A DNA stretch of 64,000 nucleotides from Mycobacterium sp. (GCF_029961025.1 NZ_JASBVP010000001.1:1-64000), one strand, 5' to 3'. Numbered from the stretch's first letter, positions 6,317 through 14,996 are shown. Numbers and translations are program-made. Notes: generated from the letters alone by a model not told the origin.

Positions 6317-6689
6317 ATCATTCCTGCCACCGACCTCCCCGCTTGACCCGCTGACGCGCCCGGCGACGTCAGGCACGTCAGGCGTGTTTTGATGGGATGA
6401 AGGGGGCGGGGCCTCCGCTCCTCGTGACGTTGCCGGCGGATACTGGGGGCGTTACTTCCACGAACCACGGGATGCACCGATGAGCGAGTAGGAGGATGGA
6501 CGGTTCGTGGGGGCCGATCGGCATTGCCAGCGGTCGGTGATCGTGCGTCAATCCGAGTCCGGTGAGCAGCTCCCAGCGGTACGGATCGTCAACGACCCGG
6601 GTGCGTTGCCGAGCCGAGCTGGTCGCGCTCGATCTGGCCTGAAAGCCCAGACCCATGCGGTGCTGGCCAAAGCAGGGGGACGGCTTCGC

Positions 6690-7150
6690 GGCGTTTGCGA
6701 GTGTGGGCGGTCAGGGCGTCCAGCGAGGCTTGGGTGACGGTCATGGGTTTGGGCGGGGTCAGCGTTGCGCAGGGCGCAATCATGGGCTCCGCGGGTGGCG
6801 ATGACTTGAAGCGGGAGTCTTTTAGCGGTGCCGGCGCCGGCGACCGCGGCGCTACGTGTGGCTTCGTCGATAGCGAGTCGCTCGAGGATGGCGTCTCGGG
6901 AGTTCAACTCGCGCAACCGTTCACGGATCCACGGACCGCGGCGCGGCGCCGGTAGTGGTCGCCGCGCAGCGCGCTTAGGGCGGTGGTCTTGGCGTGCTGG
7001 TCACGTAGTTCGGCGGCATGGGTGGCATCGGTGGCGAAATGCCGACAGGGCAGACCCGTTGCCCTTGTCGCGGCTTTCAGCGGCGGCAGCAGGCAGACCC
7101 GATTGGGCAGGACCCGGTCGGTGCGCTGGGAAAGTTGAGTCATGTCAAGG
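6690..7150 (-). mobile_element. Degenerate recombinase-type mobile element debris
   Basis: On the minus strand pieces of two adjacent genes can be read. The first, around 7150-6904, contains ATGLPCRHFATDATHAAELR and, after a frameshift near 6950, RERLRELNSRDAILERLAID and VAGAGTAKRLPL; this looks like the C-terminal, zinc-ribbon-bearing end of a Tn554-type site-specific recombinase. The second begins at an ATG near 6745 (MTVTQASLDALTAHTRKRRE), like the DUF6262 protein that usually follows such recombinases, and breaks down after about 25 residues. No terminal repeats were found. The flanks, 6384-6690 and 7150-7408, contain nothing recognisable. Confidence 0.4.
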
Positions 7151-7408
7151 ATGTCGGCGGGGGTGATTGCGATGTCGACACCGTGGACGCCGATCTATTT
7201 GTGGTTGAGGAATTCCGCTTCGGCGGTGGCGGCCAATGTGGCCTCTGGCGCAGCGTCATCTCGGGGCTTTGGTGTTTTTACGGTGCGCCGGCTTCGCCGA
7301 GAGCGATGGTTGCGGCAGCGCCAGTTCCGTCCCGACGTCCCACCGCCGCCGCCTTGGCACGCGACACCGATCCGGTATCCAGCGGAATGACCCGCGCTCA
7401 CGGTGATC

Positions 7409-7434
7409 AGCTTCCGCAAAATCTTGCGGAAGCT
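7409..7434 (-). terminator. Hairpin terminator directly after the DUF732 gene
   Basis: AGCTTCCGCAA (7409-7419), a four-base loop, then TTGCGGAAGCT (7424-7434) form a perfect 11-bp stem ending 2 bp beyond the stop codon at 7437. There is no U-tract, as is common for mycobacterial hairpin terminators. Confidence 0.55.
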
Positions 7435-7436
7435 TT

Positions 7437-8087
7437 TCAGTAGCACGTGGGGTAAGCCACTTGCGCGCTGGCGTCCAACTGGGTGGCGTCGGCGCCGATC
7501 AGGGTCGTCATCTCGCGGTCGGCCGCCTGGACGCTTTCGCCTTGCTGCAAGAGGCGGCAATAGTGGTGCCCCCACGCGATCACCTGCGCGGGATTCACGA
7601 AGGTATAGCCAGGCGGCTCCAGACTCTGCAAGAACGCCTGGTCCTCTGCCGGTGTGAACCCACCTTGCTCGTGTGGGACGGAGCGCGCTGGCGCTCGAGG
7701 TTGCTTGGGCTGCGGCGCGCTCGGTGCCAGCGCTGCCGGTGGTGCTGCCTGCACGGGCGGCGGCGCTGTCTTCCGTGGCGCGGCGGCTTTCGACGGTGGC
7801 GCGGCCCTCGGGAGCGGTGCCTGAACAGGGCTGGGCGCGATGGTGTAGTGGCTGCCGGGCTGTGGCGGGGGTATCAGCACCAACATTCCGGCGATGGATG
7901 CCGCGGCGATGGCTACGGCCGCGATGGTAGCGGCAATGAGCAGGTAGGCGGCCCTGACGGGCCACCTGTCCTCCTGCCATGTTGTGTCATCGCCTGGGTA
8001 AGGTTCCTCGCCCCAGGCGTACGCAACGCCTGTGGCTGCCCGGTCTAGCGCCGCTGTCGCGCCGACAACGGTGCAGTCGTCGCTCAT
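7437..8087 (-). CDS. Membrane-anchored DUF732 domain protein
   Basis: A 216-aa protein: a short cytosolic N-terminus, one transmembrane helix (about residues 48-72, AAYLLIAATIAAVAIAAASI), a long Pro/Ala-rich linker (about 75-140) and a C-terminal DUF732 domain with the two family cysteines (HHYCRLLQQG and VAYPTCY). DUF732 proteins are small exported mycobacterial proteins of unknown function; here the domain is tethered at the outer face of the membrane. The ATG at 8087 fits the domain plan, although the frame is open for 90 more codons upstream. A perfect hairpin follows the stop. Confidence 0.7.
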   Translation of the reverse strand: MSDDCTVVGATAALDRAATGVAYAWGEEPYPGDDTTWQEDRWPVRAAYLLIAATIAAVAIAAASIAGMLVLIPPPQPGSHYTIAPSPVQAPLPRAAPPSKAAAPRKTAPPPVQAAPPAALAPSAPQPKQPRAPARSVPHEQGGFTPAEDQAFLQSLEPPGYTFVNPAQVIAWGHHYCRLLQQGESVQAADREMTTLIGADATQLDASAQVAYPTCY

Positions 8088-8391
8088 GGCTCTAGTGTGC
8101 TCCCGGTGTCCGACAAGCCGGTCTCCTCGGCCGCACACGATGCGTCGAAGGCCCCATCGAAGGAAGCACCGCCTGCAACTGATCGGATGAGCGGAGTTGC
8201 CTTCCGCCAGCGGCGATGTCCAGCACGTCAGCCGCCGGCCTTCATAAGCCGTTGGATAGTATAGCTCGAATTTGCCGTTCTTCCAACAGGATTCGAAGGT
8301 ATCCCGGAGCTTCTCCAGCAGGTGCGCTGTGGACCCGCAGCTCGACAAAGCCAGCATCCACAGCGTGGCGCTGTGCGACCCGCCGGATCAC
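8088..8391. other. Intergenic region with a possible gene remnant
   Basis: No complete gene is seen. The frame upstream of the DUF732 start stays open and reads HLLEKLRDTFESCWKNGKFE then LYYPTAYEGRRLTCWTSPL, which looks protein-like and may be the relic of a short gene between about 8200 and 8357, but it matches no family I recognise. Confidence 0.3.
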
Positions 8392-9365
8392 TCACGTCGC
8401 CAGTAGGTAGCCGGACGCCACGCTGCGCCGGTCCAACCGGCGCAGGCCCAGTTCGTCGGCGAGCTTCACCGCACGCACGTACTCGTCTCGCCGCAGATGC
8501 CGGTTGATCTCCGGGTAGGGATCCCGCACGTCGCCACGCCCGACTAGGCCGGCCGGGTAGTACTCTGGGCCATCAGGTCGACGTACGTGTCGGGTCCGAG
8601 CACGTCGGCGATCCACCGCAGAATCTCTGCCGTCTCACCGAACATCCCGGGCATGACCAAATGGCGCACCAGCAAACCGCGAACCGCCAGCCCGTCGTGG
8701 TCGAGGACGAGCTTCCCCACCTGCCGGCCCATCTCCGGGATGGTTGCGCGCATCACCTCCGGATAATCCGGCATGCGCAGGAAGCGGCGGGCCCGCTCAC
8801 GGCTCCACACCTTGGCGTCGGGCATGTAGATGTCGACAATCCCGTCCATCAGGGCCAGGCTGTCCAGGCTGTCATACGAACTGGTGTTGTACACGATCGG
8901 CAGCCGCAGCCCGGCGTCGATCGCGTGCGGCAGCGCCTCGAGGATCTGCGGCACCACATGTTCGGGCGTTACGAAGTTGATGTTGTGGCAGCCATTGTCT
9001 TGCAGCTCCAACATCATCTGCGCTAGCCGCTGCGGGGTAACCCGCTCCCCGCGAACCTCCCAGGAGATGTCGTGGTTCTGGCAGAACACGCAGCGCAGGT
9101 TGCAGCCGGAGAAGAAGATCGTGCCTGAGCCGTTCCACCCCCGCAGGCAGTTCTCCTCGCCGAAGTGCGCGAAGTGCGACGCAACAACAGCCGTGCGCCC
9201 GATCTGACACAGGCCTTTGACGTCATGCAGCCGGTCAACCCGGCACAGCCGCGGGCAGACCCGGCACCGGTCGGGACCGAGCAGAACCCGGGCCTGCACA
9301 GCCCGCCGAGAGATCTCGTCGACGCCGAGGCCGAGATACGCAGGGCGCGGTGGGACGCTTTCCAT
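8392..9365 (-). pseudogene. PflX-type radical SAM protein, frameshifted near its C-terminus
   Basis: From ATG 9365 the frame encodes a PflA-homologue of the COG1313 (PflX) type: an N-terminal cysteine cluster (CRVCPRLCRVDR), then GSGTIFFSGCNLRCVFCQNH with the CX3CX2C motif that binds the radical SAM [4Fe-4S] cluster. Around 8565 the frame shifts: after TYVDLMAQ it ends in a spurious tail, while another frame continues YYPAGLVGRGDVRDPYPEIN and RAVKLADELGLRRL to a stop at 8392. An extra AG (CTCT at 8563-8566 on the plus strand) explains the shift. The catalytic part is intact, so a truncated protein (8544-9365, 273 aa) could be made. Confidence 0.75.
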
Positions 9366-9417
9366 GGCTCAACTCTCAAGCTCGGAGCTTACGCGGCCAT
9401 GCAGCGGATTGGTTTCT

Positions 9418-9444
9418 GTAACGTTCGAACAGCTGAGTTACGAT
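9418..9444 (+). promoter_or_regulatory. Promoter and operator-like repeats of the ParS/RES operon
   Basis: GTAAC (9418-9422) and GTTAC (9437-9441) flank the 8-bp palindrome GTTCGAAC (9423-9430). A TACGAT -10 box (9439-9444) overlaps the right arm and ends seven bases before the GTG at 9452. The layout suits repression by the antitoxin encoded immediately downstream. Confidence 0.45.
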
Positions 9445-9451
9445 GATCCTC

Positions 9452-10138
9452 GTGAGAAAAAACATCGAGATCATCGATTTCACTGATGGCCTTGGGGGCG
9501 GCGCTGCGGTCAAGGGGCTTGTTGTCCCGGAATCGGCGCCCGCCACGGCCTCAGATCTCGCCGCGGCGATCAAGCAAATCCGCGCGGAACGCCAAGAGGT
9601 TGTGGCGATTGCCGCCGACCATTCCGTCGCCACCCGAGTCAGGCGGATCACGCGCATGCTGGCTCAGAACGAACTGCTGACGGAACGCCTGATCGACGCG
9701 ATGCTGGTTCCCGGCGGCACCGTGTCGCCCGCGGCGGCGCGCCAAGCACAACGCAATGCCGAGGCCCGCCAAGAGCTGATCGATGAGTTCGGCCTCTATG
9801 ACAGCGACCACGTCGCCGACTTAGCCGGTTCGGCTGCGAGTAATCGCTCGGCCACGGCGTCACGCTGGCTGGCCGCCCGGAAGATCTTCGCCGTCAACCA
9901 CCGGGGCACCCGGCTGTATCCGAGCTTCCAGTTCGGCACGGATGGACGCCCGAGGCCCGTCATTGCCCGTGTGCTCGAGGCATTCGAGCCCTACGGCCTG
10001 GATGGCTGGGAGATTGCCCTGTGGTTCACCACGGCCAGTGGCTGGCTTGACGATCAGCGTCCGGTCGACCTGCTGACCCGCGCGCCGGACCAGATCGTCG
10101 ACGCCGCGCAACACACATTTGAAGAGGCAGACGTATAG
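9452..10138 (+). CDS. Antitoxin with MbcA/ParS-like toxin-binding domain
   Basis: A 228-aa protein placed 2 bp before a RES-domain toxin. The central part (about residues 90-150, RNAEARQELIDEFGLYDSDH then SNRSATASRWLAARKIFAVN) resembles a helix-turn-helix segment, and the C-terminal EAFEPYGLDGWEIALWFTTA/SGWLDDQRPVDLL is typical of the MbcA/ParS domain that plugs RES toxins. It is about twice the length of MbcA because of an extra N-terminal region. The GTG at 9452 fits a -10 box seven bases upstream; an in-frame ATG at 9443 would overlap that box. Confidence 0.75.
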   Translation: MRKNIEIIDFTDGLGGGAAVKGLVVPESAPATASDLAAAIKQIRAERQEVVAIAADHSVATRVRRITRMLAQNELLTERLIDAMLVPGGTVSPAAARQAQRNAEARQELIDEFGLYDSDHVADLAGSAASNRSATASRWLAARKIFAVNHRGTRLYPSFQFGTDGRPRPVIARVLEAFEPYGLDGWEIALWFTTASGWLDDQRPVDLLTRAPDQIVDAAQHTFEEADV

Positions 10139-10140
10139 GG

Positions 10141-10776
10141 ATGCGCGTCCCCGACGTGCCGGATCCGCTGCCGGATCCGCGCGTGCACACCTGGCCCGCC
10201 GGTGGACCGATCGTCCGCTGTCACCACATATCGATGGACGCAACCGAATTCAACACCTCAAAGGTGTCCCGGCGCTTCCGCCCGGTGATGAGCGGCGGCG
10301 AGATTGTGCCGACGCTTTATGGGGCCGATTTGCCAGCGGGCGCGCTGTCGGAGACCGTGTTTCACGACGTGCCGGTACGAGGCGGTGGGCGGCGGGTTCA
10401 GCGCAAGGCGCTGATTCCGATGGTGCGCTCGACGGTAATCCCCAACCGGCCCCTGCGGCTGGTCGAGCTCCACGGCGCCGGCCTTCGCCGCTTGCAGGCG
10501 ACCCATGGCGAGCTGATCGAGAGCGGCTCGCGGCAGTACCCTCGTACCGCCGCGTGGGGGCAGGCACTGCACGACCATGCCGACTGCGACGGCCTGATCT
10601 GGCGCTCCCGCCAGTTCAACGACTCGTTCGCTTTGATGCTGTGGGGAGACCGTGTCAACCGCTGGGAGGAACTGGAAGCCGACCCGGACAATGCGCCGCT
10701 GCCGCTCTACGCGGGCGCGGGGTTCGACGAGATTCAGCAGCTGGCCGATGACTGCGGGATCACCGTCATCGGCTGA
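10141..10776 (+). CDS. RES-domain toxin (NAD-consuming type)
   Basis: A 211-aa RES-domain protein, the toxin half of a ParS/RES module. Characteristic elements are the Arg/His near the start (VRCHHISMDATEFN), the conserved aromatic/glutamate stretch (ALSETVFHDVP), RLVELHGAGLRRL and the closing strand DCDGLIWRSRQFNDSFALML that carries the Arg/Ser pair. Characterised RES toxins such as MbcT destroy NAD+ by phosphorolysis or hydrolysis. It starts 2 bp after the antitoxin stop and is surely co-transcribed. Confidence 0.85.
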   Translation: MRVPDVPDPLPDPRVHTWPAGGPIVRCHHISMDATEFNTSKVSRRFRPVMSGGEIVPTLYGADLPAGALSETVFHDVPVRGGGRRVQRKALIPMVRSTVIPNRPLRLVELHGAGLRRLQATHGELIESGSRQYPRTAAWGQALHDHADCDGLIWRSRQFNDSFALMLWGDRVNRWEELEADPDNAPLPLYAGAGFDEIQQLADDCGITVIG

Positions 10777-10955
10777 ATAGGCAAGGCGGACAGTCGATGA
10801 GAGCATCCCGGCACCACCCATCGCCCGGGGCGCGACCTTCCAATTGACGATCCCAGGACACGTGACCGGGCGGATACACGCCCGGGTGGCACCGGCCCCG
10901 CGTCGTTGCCGCCTGCGCGGTCTGCCGGGTCAGGGCGCGAGAACCGCTCCGGCAC

Positions 10956-10968
10956 GTAGGATCCCTAC
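10956..10968 (+). promoter_or_regulatory. Promoter with inverted repeat before small membrane protein
   Basis: GTAGG-ATC-CCTAC is a perfect inverted repeat that includes the -10 box TAGGAT (10957-10962), which ends six bases before the ATG at 10969. This predicts a leaderless mRNA under control of a factor binding over the -10 region. Confidence 0.4.
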
Positions 10969-11169
10969 ATGAGAAGGACTTTCGTCGCTACATTCGCGGT
11001 CGGGTTGATCGTCGCAGTGTTCGGTCTGATCTGGGCGCTGCAGGGATTCGGAGTGCTTGGCGGTAGCCCGATGAGCAACACCACCACCTGGTCCATCATT
11101 GGTCCCATCACGGCGCTGATCGGCATCGTGATTGCGGTATTCGGTTGGCGGAAACTCTCGTCGAAATAG
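10969..11169 (+). CDS. Small two-helix membrane protein
   Basis: A 66-aa protein with two predicted transmembrane helices (about residues 5-27 and 43-61) joined by a Gly/Ser/Thr loop and ending in a basic WRKLSSK. The family is not recognised. It is immediately followed, convergently, by the molybdopterin oxidoreductase gene (4 bp between stops). Confidence 0.6.
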   Translation: MRRTFVATFAVGLIVAVFGLIWALQGFGVLGGSPMSNTTTWSIIGPITALIGIVIAVFGWRKLSSK

Positions 11170-11173
11170 TGCT

Positions 11174-12721
11174 TCAGGTCTGCACCACGGCGAAGTCCAC
11201 CGTGTGCCAGCCGGTGGCGCCGTCGGGGAAAGTACCAACCCGATCTGCAGTCTGGACAGCTCCGGTGTTGTCGGTGGCGCGCACGGTGATGGTGTGTTTC
11301 CCAGGGCTTTTCGCCTGCCAGGGGAAGCTCCACAACCGCCACGTCTCGTTGGAATAGCTCGCGCCCAGTTGCGCGGGCTGCCACACCCCATCGTCGATGC
11401 GGACCTGCACGGCCCGCACGCCACGATTTTGTGCCCACGCGACACCGCCGAACACCACGGGCCCCGTCGGCACCTTCTGACCCCTTTTCGGCACGTCGAT
11501 CCGCGACTCGGTCTTGATGGGCCCGCGCGGCGCCCAGCCCTGCCGCGTCCAGTACGCCTTTGCTCTGTCGAAGCGGGCCAGCTCCATCTCGACGACCCAC
11601 TTGGTGGCCGACACGTACCCGTAGAGCCCGGGTACTACCAGCCGGGCCGGGTAGCCATGCTCGATCGGCAGCGGCTGACCGTTGAGGCCGACGGCCAGCA
11701 GCGCGTCACGGCCATCGGTGAGCGCCTCCACCGGTGTGCCGACGGTGAACCCGTCGATCGACGTCGAGAGCAACATGTCGGCGTCCGGGTGCACACCGGC
11801 CGCCGCCAGCAGGTCGGCCACCCGGTAGCCGGTCCAGACACCGGTCGAAATCAGGTTTCCACCAATGGGATTCGACACACAGGTCAACGTTATCACCGTT
11901 TCGACGACGTCGAAGCCGGCGAGGTCATCGAAGCTGTAAGTGGCTTCGCGGTTCACCATGCCGTGGATGCGCAGCCGCCAGTCGCGGCGGCTGAGTTGGG
12001 GAACACTGAGCGCGGTGTCCACCCGGTAAAAGTCGACGCTGGCGGTGACAAAGCTCGGCAGCGCAACGCCCTTCGGTTGCACGTCGGCAGGTATGGGCGG
12101 CGCCGATGTGCGCGGTCGGGGAAGCGTGAAGCTGTTGCGGTCAGCGGCCACCGAATGCGTCAGCCGCGTGATGACCGCACCCAGCACGCCACTTACCACC
12201 CCGAATCCGAGCAATCCGAACATGACCAACCTGCGCCTGCCGGCATCCGGCTCGTCGTGGTCGGCGCCGTCTTCCGGGTTTCCCAGGCCGGGCCGGAACC
12301 GACGGGTGAGCAAGCGTAGCGCCGCCACGCCGCAGGCGGCGCCCGCGACGGTGGGGATCGTGTCGAGTGCCGTCGCACCCGGCCGCGACAGCACCGCGAG
12401 GCATCCGAGCACGCCCGCGGCGGCGATCACGGCGCTGCCGAGCGGGCGGCGCTGAGTCTCGAGGGTCCCGGCGATCGCCGCGATGGCGGCGATCACCACG
12501 AGCACGACGACGGCCAGGAAGAGTTTGTCCAGAGAGCCCAGGGTTGAAATCGCCCACTCCTTGACGGGCCCCGGTGTCAGGTCGACGACCACAGAGCCGA
12601 TCGCAGCACGCGCATCGGCCCGCGCACCGAACGGGATGCCCACCAGCTGGGTCACCCCGAGCGCGACGGACCCGGCGGCGACCCCGGCAATCATCCGCCC
12701 CTCCGGCGGGGAGACAGCCAT
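11174..12721 (-). CDS. Membrane-bound molybdopterin-dependent oxidoreductase
   Basis: A 515-aa protein. The N-terminal 190 residues hold four or five transmembrane helices; the rest is a sulfite-oxidase-type Mo-cofactor domain facing outside (RDWRLRIHGMVNREATYSFD), the Cys-containing core VETVITLTCVSNPIGG that supplies the Mo ligand, SIDGFTVGTPVEAL and the HGYPARLVVPGLYGYVSAKW-like stretch, followed by an Ig-like dimerisation domain (about 410-515). It resembles Mtb Rv0218. The physiological substrate is unknown. A TAGAGT -10 box seven bases upstream predicts a leaderless transcript. Confidence 0.88.
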   Translation of the reverse strand: MAVSPPEGRMIAGVAAGSVALGVTQLVGIPFGARADARAAIGSVVVDLTPGPVKEWAISTLGSLDKLFLAVVVLVVIAAIAAIAGTLETQRRPLGSAVIAAAGVLGCLAVLSRPGATALDTIPTVAGAACGVAALRLLTRRFRPGLGNPEDGADHDEPDAGRRRLVMFGLLGFGVVSGVLGAVITRLTHSVAADRNSFTLPRPRTSAPPIPADVQPKGVALPSFVTASVDFYRVDTALSVPQLSRRDWRLRIHGMVNREATYSFDDLAGFDVVETVITLTCVSNPIGGNLISTGVWTGYRVADLLAAAGVHPDADMLLSTSIDGFTVGTPVEALTDGRDALLAVGLNGQPLPIEHGYPARLVVPGLYGYVSATKWVVEMELARFDRAKAYWTRQGWAPRGPIKTESRIDVPKRGQKVPTGPVVFGGVAWAQNRGVRAVQVRIDDGVWQPAQLGASYSNETWRLWSFPWQAKSPGKHTITVRATDNTGAVQTADRVGTFPDGATGWHTVDFAVVQT

Positions 12722-12724
12722 CTG

Positions 12725-12734
12725 AGTTACTCTA
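12725..12734 (-). promoter_or_regulatory. Leaderless promoter of the molybdopterin oxidoreductase
   Basis: On the minus strand TAGAGT (12734-12729) lies seven bases before the ATG at 12721. The surrounding GAGT-T-ACTC (12725-12733) is a small inverted repeat that could be a regulator site. Confidence 0.4.
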
Positions 12735-13168
12735 CTCTCAGCCTAGGTACCCCAAATGCCTTGCCGTGCCGGCAAACCGGTGATACTGACCTGCCGGGCG
12801 TCATGCTCGCGACGCCACGTCGCCGGCGATTACCCCGGTGCGCGGCGATCGAGACTCGCGCGCCGGAAGCTGCGCAGGAAGCAGCTGCCAGGGAAGTGAC
12901 GACTGTCACCTTGTGAGGCCGGTGAGCGGTTCGTCGGTTAGGCTGTTGGCAACGTCGGTGCCGGCAACCGCAGGCACCGACACGTCGTGGAACACCCCGT
13001 CATCCACCGGCATCCACCGGGTCCTGATGGTTCGCGCATCCAAGCGCGAGCTTTTTCTCACGGCGACTCGATTTTGCCCACCGGCAATCTCGCCACCTTG
13101 TGCTCACCGTCGCACGTCGAGGCCGTCGCGCCGATGGGGCACACCCGATGCCTGAGAGGCACCAAAAC
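12735..13168 (+). other. Long leader region upstream of the DEAD-box helicase
   Basis: This stretch encodes no convincing protein. A candidate -10 box TAGGCT at 12939-12944 would give a leader of about 215 nt before the helicase start. It contains a direct repeat of CATCCACCGG near 13000-13020, a terminator-like hairpin at 13032-13056 and a GAGAGG ribosome site about 10 bases before the ATG at 13169. Confidence 0.4.
13032..13056 (+). terminator. Intrinsic terminator-like hairpin in helicase leader (attenuator?)
   Basis: TCGCGC, loop ATCCAA, GCGCGA forms a 6-bp GC-rich stem (13032-13049) followed by GC and five T residues. Classic U-tract terminators are rare in mycobacteria, so its presence about 113 bp before a helicase gene on the same strand suggests premature termination control. 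Confidence 0.45.
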
Positions 13169-14437
13169 ATGACCACCCGAAGAACTTTCGACGCTCTCGG
13201 CGTCCCCGAACCGCTGATCGCCGTGCTCGCCGCACAGGGGATCACCACCCCGTTTCCGATCCAGGCCGACACCCTGCCCGACGCCCTCGCCGGCCGCGAC
13301 GTGCTCGGGCGCGGCAAAACGGGCAGCGGCAAGACCCTGGCCTTTGCCATCCCGCTGGTCGCCCGGCTGGCCTCGGGTAAGCGCCGGCCCTCGCGGCCGC
13401 GCGGCCTGGTGTTGGCGCCCACCCGCGAGTTGGCGAGCCAAATCACCGCCGTGCTCGCCCCGCTGGCGACCACCTCCGGCCTGAAAGTTGGCACGATCTT
13501 CGGCGGGGTGCCGCAAACCCGTCAGGTGGCCGCGCTCAAGGCGGGAATCGACATCGTCGTCGCCTGTCCGGGACGGTTGGAAGACCTGATGAGGCAACGC
13601 CTGATCGGCCTGGACGCGGTGCGGATCACCGTGATCGACGAAGCCGATCACATGGCGGATCTGGGTTTTCTACCGGGCGTGACCCGCATCCTGGCCGCCA
13701 CCCCGGCGGCCGGCCAGCGGCTGCTGTTTTCCGCGACGCTCGATGGCGACGTCGACACGCTGGTCAAGCGATTCCTGCGCAGCGACGCGGTGTCGCACTG
13801 CGCCGACGAGGACCACCTGCCGACGACCGCGATGACCCACCACGTCTTTCACGTCGCCAGCGCCGACGCCAAAAAGGAGCTGGTACACCGGCTGGCTTCC
13901 GGTACCGGCCGGCGCATCCTGTTCATGCGCACCAAGCATCGGGCGCGCACCCTGGCGCGTCAGCTCACCGAGGCCGGGGTCCCGTCGGTTGACCTGCACG
14001 GCAACCTGTCTCAGCCCGCGCGGAACCGCAACCTCGCCGCGTTCAGCGCCGGCACGGCACGCGTGCTGGTGGCCACCGACATCGCCGCGCGCGGCGTGCA
14101 CGTCGACGGGGTGGAGCTGGTGGTGCACGTAGACCCCCCGGCCGAGCCCAAAGCCTATCTGCACCGCTCCGGGCGCACCGCGCGCGCCGGCAGCGCCGGC
14201 GACGTCGTCACCGTGGTGCTACCCGAGCAACGCAAAGACCTTTCGGCGCTGATGCGCAAGGCCGGCATCGACGTCTGCCCGCAACAGGTGACCGCCCACT
14301 GTGAGCCGGTCACCAAGCTGGTCGGCGAGGCCGCGGCCTACCAGGCGCCCGCCCCCAAGGCCGCTCCGGGGTCACGCGCCGCGGCCGGCAGGGCGCGGGG
14401 GCGCCGATCCGCACGGGGGCCGCAGCGGCGCAAGTAA
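13169..14437 (+). CDS. rhlE: DEAD-box ATP-dependent RNA helicase, RhlE-like
   Basis: A 422-aa helicase with the complete DEAD-box motif set: F-motif/Q-motif (TTRRTFDALG, TPFPIQADTLP), Walker A GRGKTGSGKTLAF, APTRELASQ, DEAD in VIDEADHMADLG, SAT in LLFSATLDGD, and HRSGRTARAG (motif VI). The basic C-terminal tail (RAAAGRARGRRSARGPQRRK) suits RNA binding. It matches Mtb Rv3211 in type but lacks its longer C-terminus. It unwinds RNA during ribosome assembly or mRNA turnover. The ATG at 13169 follows a GAGAGG site; an upstream ATG at 13148 is possible. Confidence 0.92.
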   Translation: MTTRRTFDALGVPEPLIAVLAAQGITTPFPIQADTLPDALAGRDVLGRGKTGSGKTLAFAIPLVARLASGKRRPSRPRGLVLAPTRELASQITAVLAPLATTSGLKVGTIFGGVPQTRQVAALKAGIDIVVACPGRLEDLMRQRLIGLDAVRITVIDEADHMADLGFLPGVTRILAATPAAGQRLLFSATLDGDVDTLVKRFLRSDAVSHCADEDHLPTTAMTHHVFHVASADAKKELVHRLASGTGRRILFMRTKHRARTLARQLTEAGVPSVDLHGNLSQPARNRNLAAFSAGTARVLVATDIAARGVHVDGVELVVHVDPPAEPKAYLHRSGRTARAGSAGDVVTVVLPEQRKDLSALMRKAGIDVCPQQVTAHCEPVTKLVGEAAAYQAPAPKAAPGSRAAAGRARGRRSARGPQRRK

Positions 14438-14685
14438 CCCGAGATGTCGCAAAGCTATCCCCTGTGGCCGAACTAGATTCGGCCGTGGCGTCGGTCGCGT
14501 CCTCAAACCGATGTAAAGGGGGCCACCGCAGGTCGATTAGCACCGGAACCTGAACGCCACCGTGGCGTGGGTGGCGTTCTATCTGCGCGGCTTCGTCGAG
14601 GTCGAGAGTATTGCGTACCCAGTCGCCGGCCCGAGCGGACACCACCGGGTACCGTCACCGGTGACACCCGAGCCGGGTTTCCCGC

Positions 14686-14691
14686 TAGGCT
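14686..14691 (+). promoter_or_regulatory. Leaderless promoter of the Rv2541-Rv2544-like operon
   Basis: A TAGGCT -10 box ends six bases before the ATG at 14698. No ribosome-binding site is present, so the first gene of this operon is probably translated from a leaderless mRNA. Confidence 0.4.
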
Positions 14692-14697
14692 TGCCCC

Positions 14698-14994
14698 ATG
14701 CCCGCGCTGCTGGCTTTCGACCCTGCCGAACTGCGGTGGCGGGCGTCGCGGTGCGAGGCGTTGGCCGCCGAGGTGGGCAGCTGCGGCGAGAGCCCGTCGG
14801 GTCAACTGCCCACCGGACAAGCGAGCGCGGCGGCGGCGCACACCGCCCGATTGGCGGCTTACCATGCCACGACGGCGATGGCGGACTGGCTGCGGGCCGC
14901 CGCCAGCGGGGTCAGCGGCTACACCGACCGGATGCTGGCCAACGAGGCGCTGTCCGCCGCTAAGCTGCGCGCAGTGGACCCGAAGGCGGGGTAG
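14698..14994 (+). CDS. Small helical protein, Rv2541-like
   Basis: A 98-aa alanine-rich, helical protein (LRWRASRCEALAAEVGSCGE near the start; WLRAAASGVSGYTDRMLANE near the end). The helical plan resembles small ESX/WXG100-type partners, but no WXG motif is present. It is the first gene of a four-gene operon with a DUF1023 protein and two LppA-type lipoproteins, an arrangement like Mtb Rv2541-Rv2544. Function unknown; a partner or substrate of the following protein is the best guess. Confidence 0.65.
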   Translation: MPALLAFDPAELRWRASRCEALAAEVGSCGESPSGQLPTGQASAAAAHTARLAAYHATTAMADWLRAAASGVSGYTDRMLANEALSAAKLRAVDPKAG

Positions 14995-14996
14995 GC

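Noticed and set aside
6378..6656. A 92-codon leftward open frame next to the recombinase debris
   Set aside because: It reads plausibly (DDPYRWELLTGLGLTHDH) but matches no family I recognise and begins inside the degenerate DUF6262-like region, so it is left as unassigned debris.
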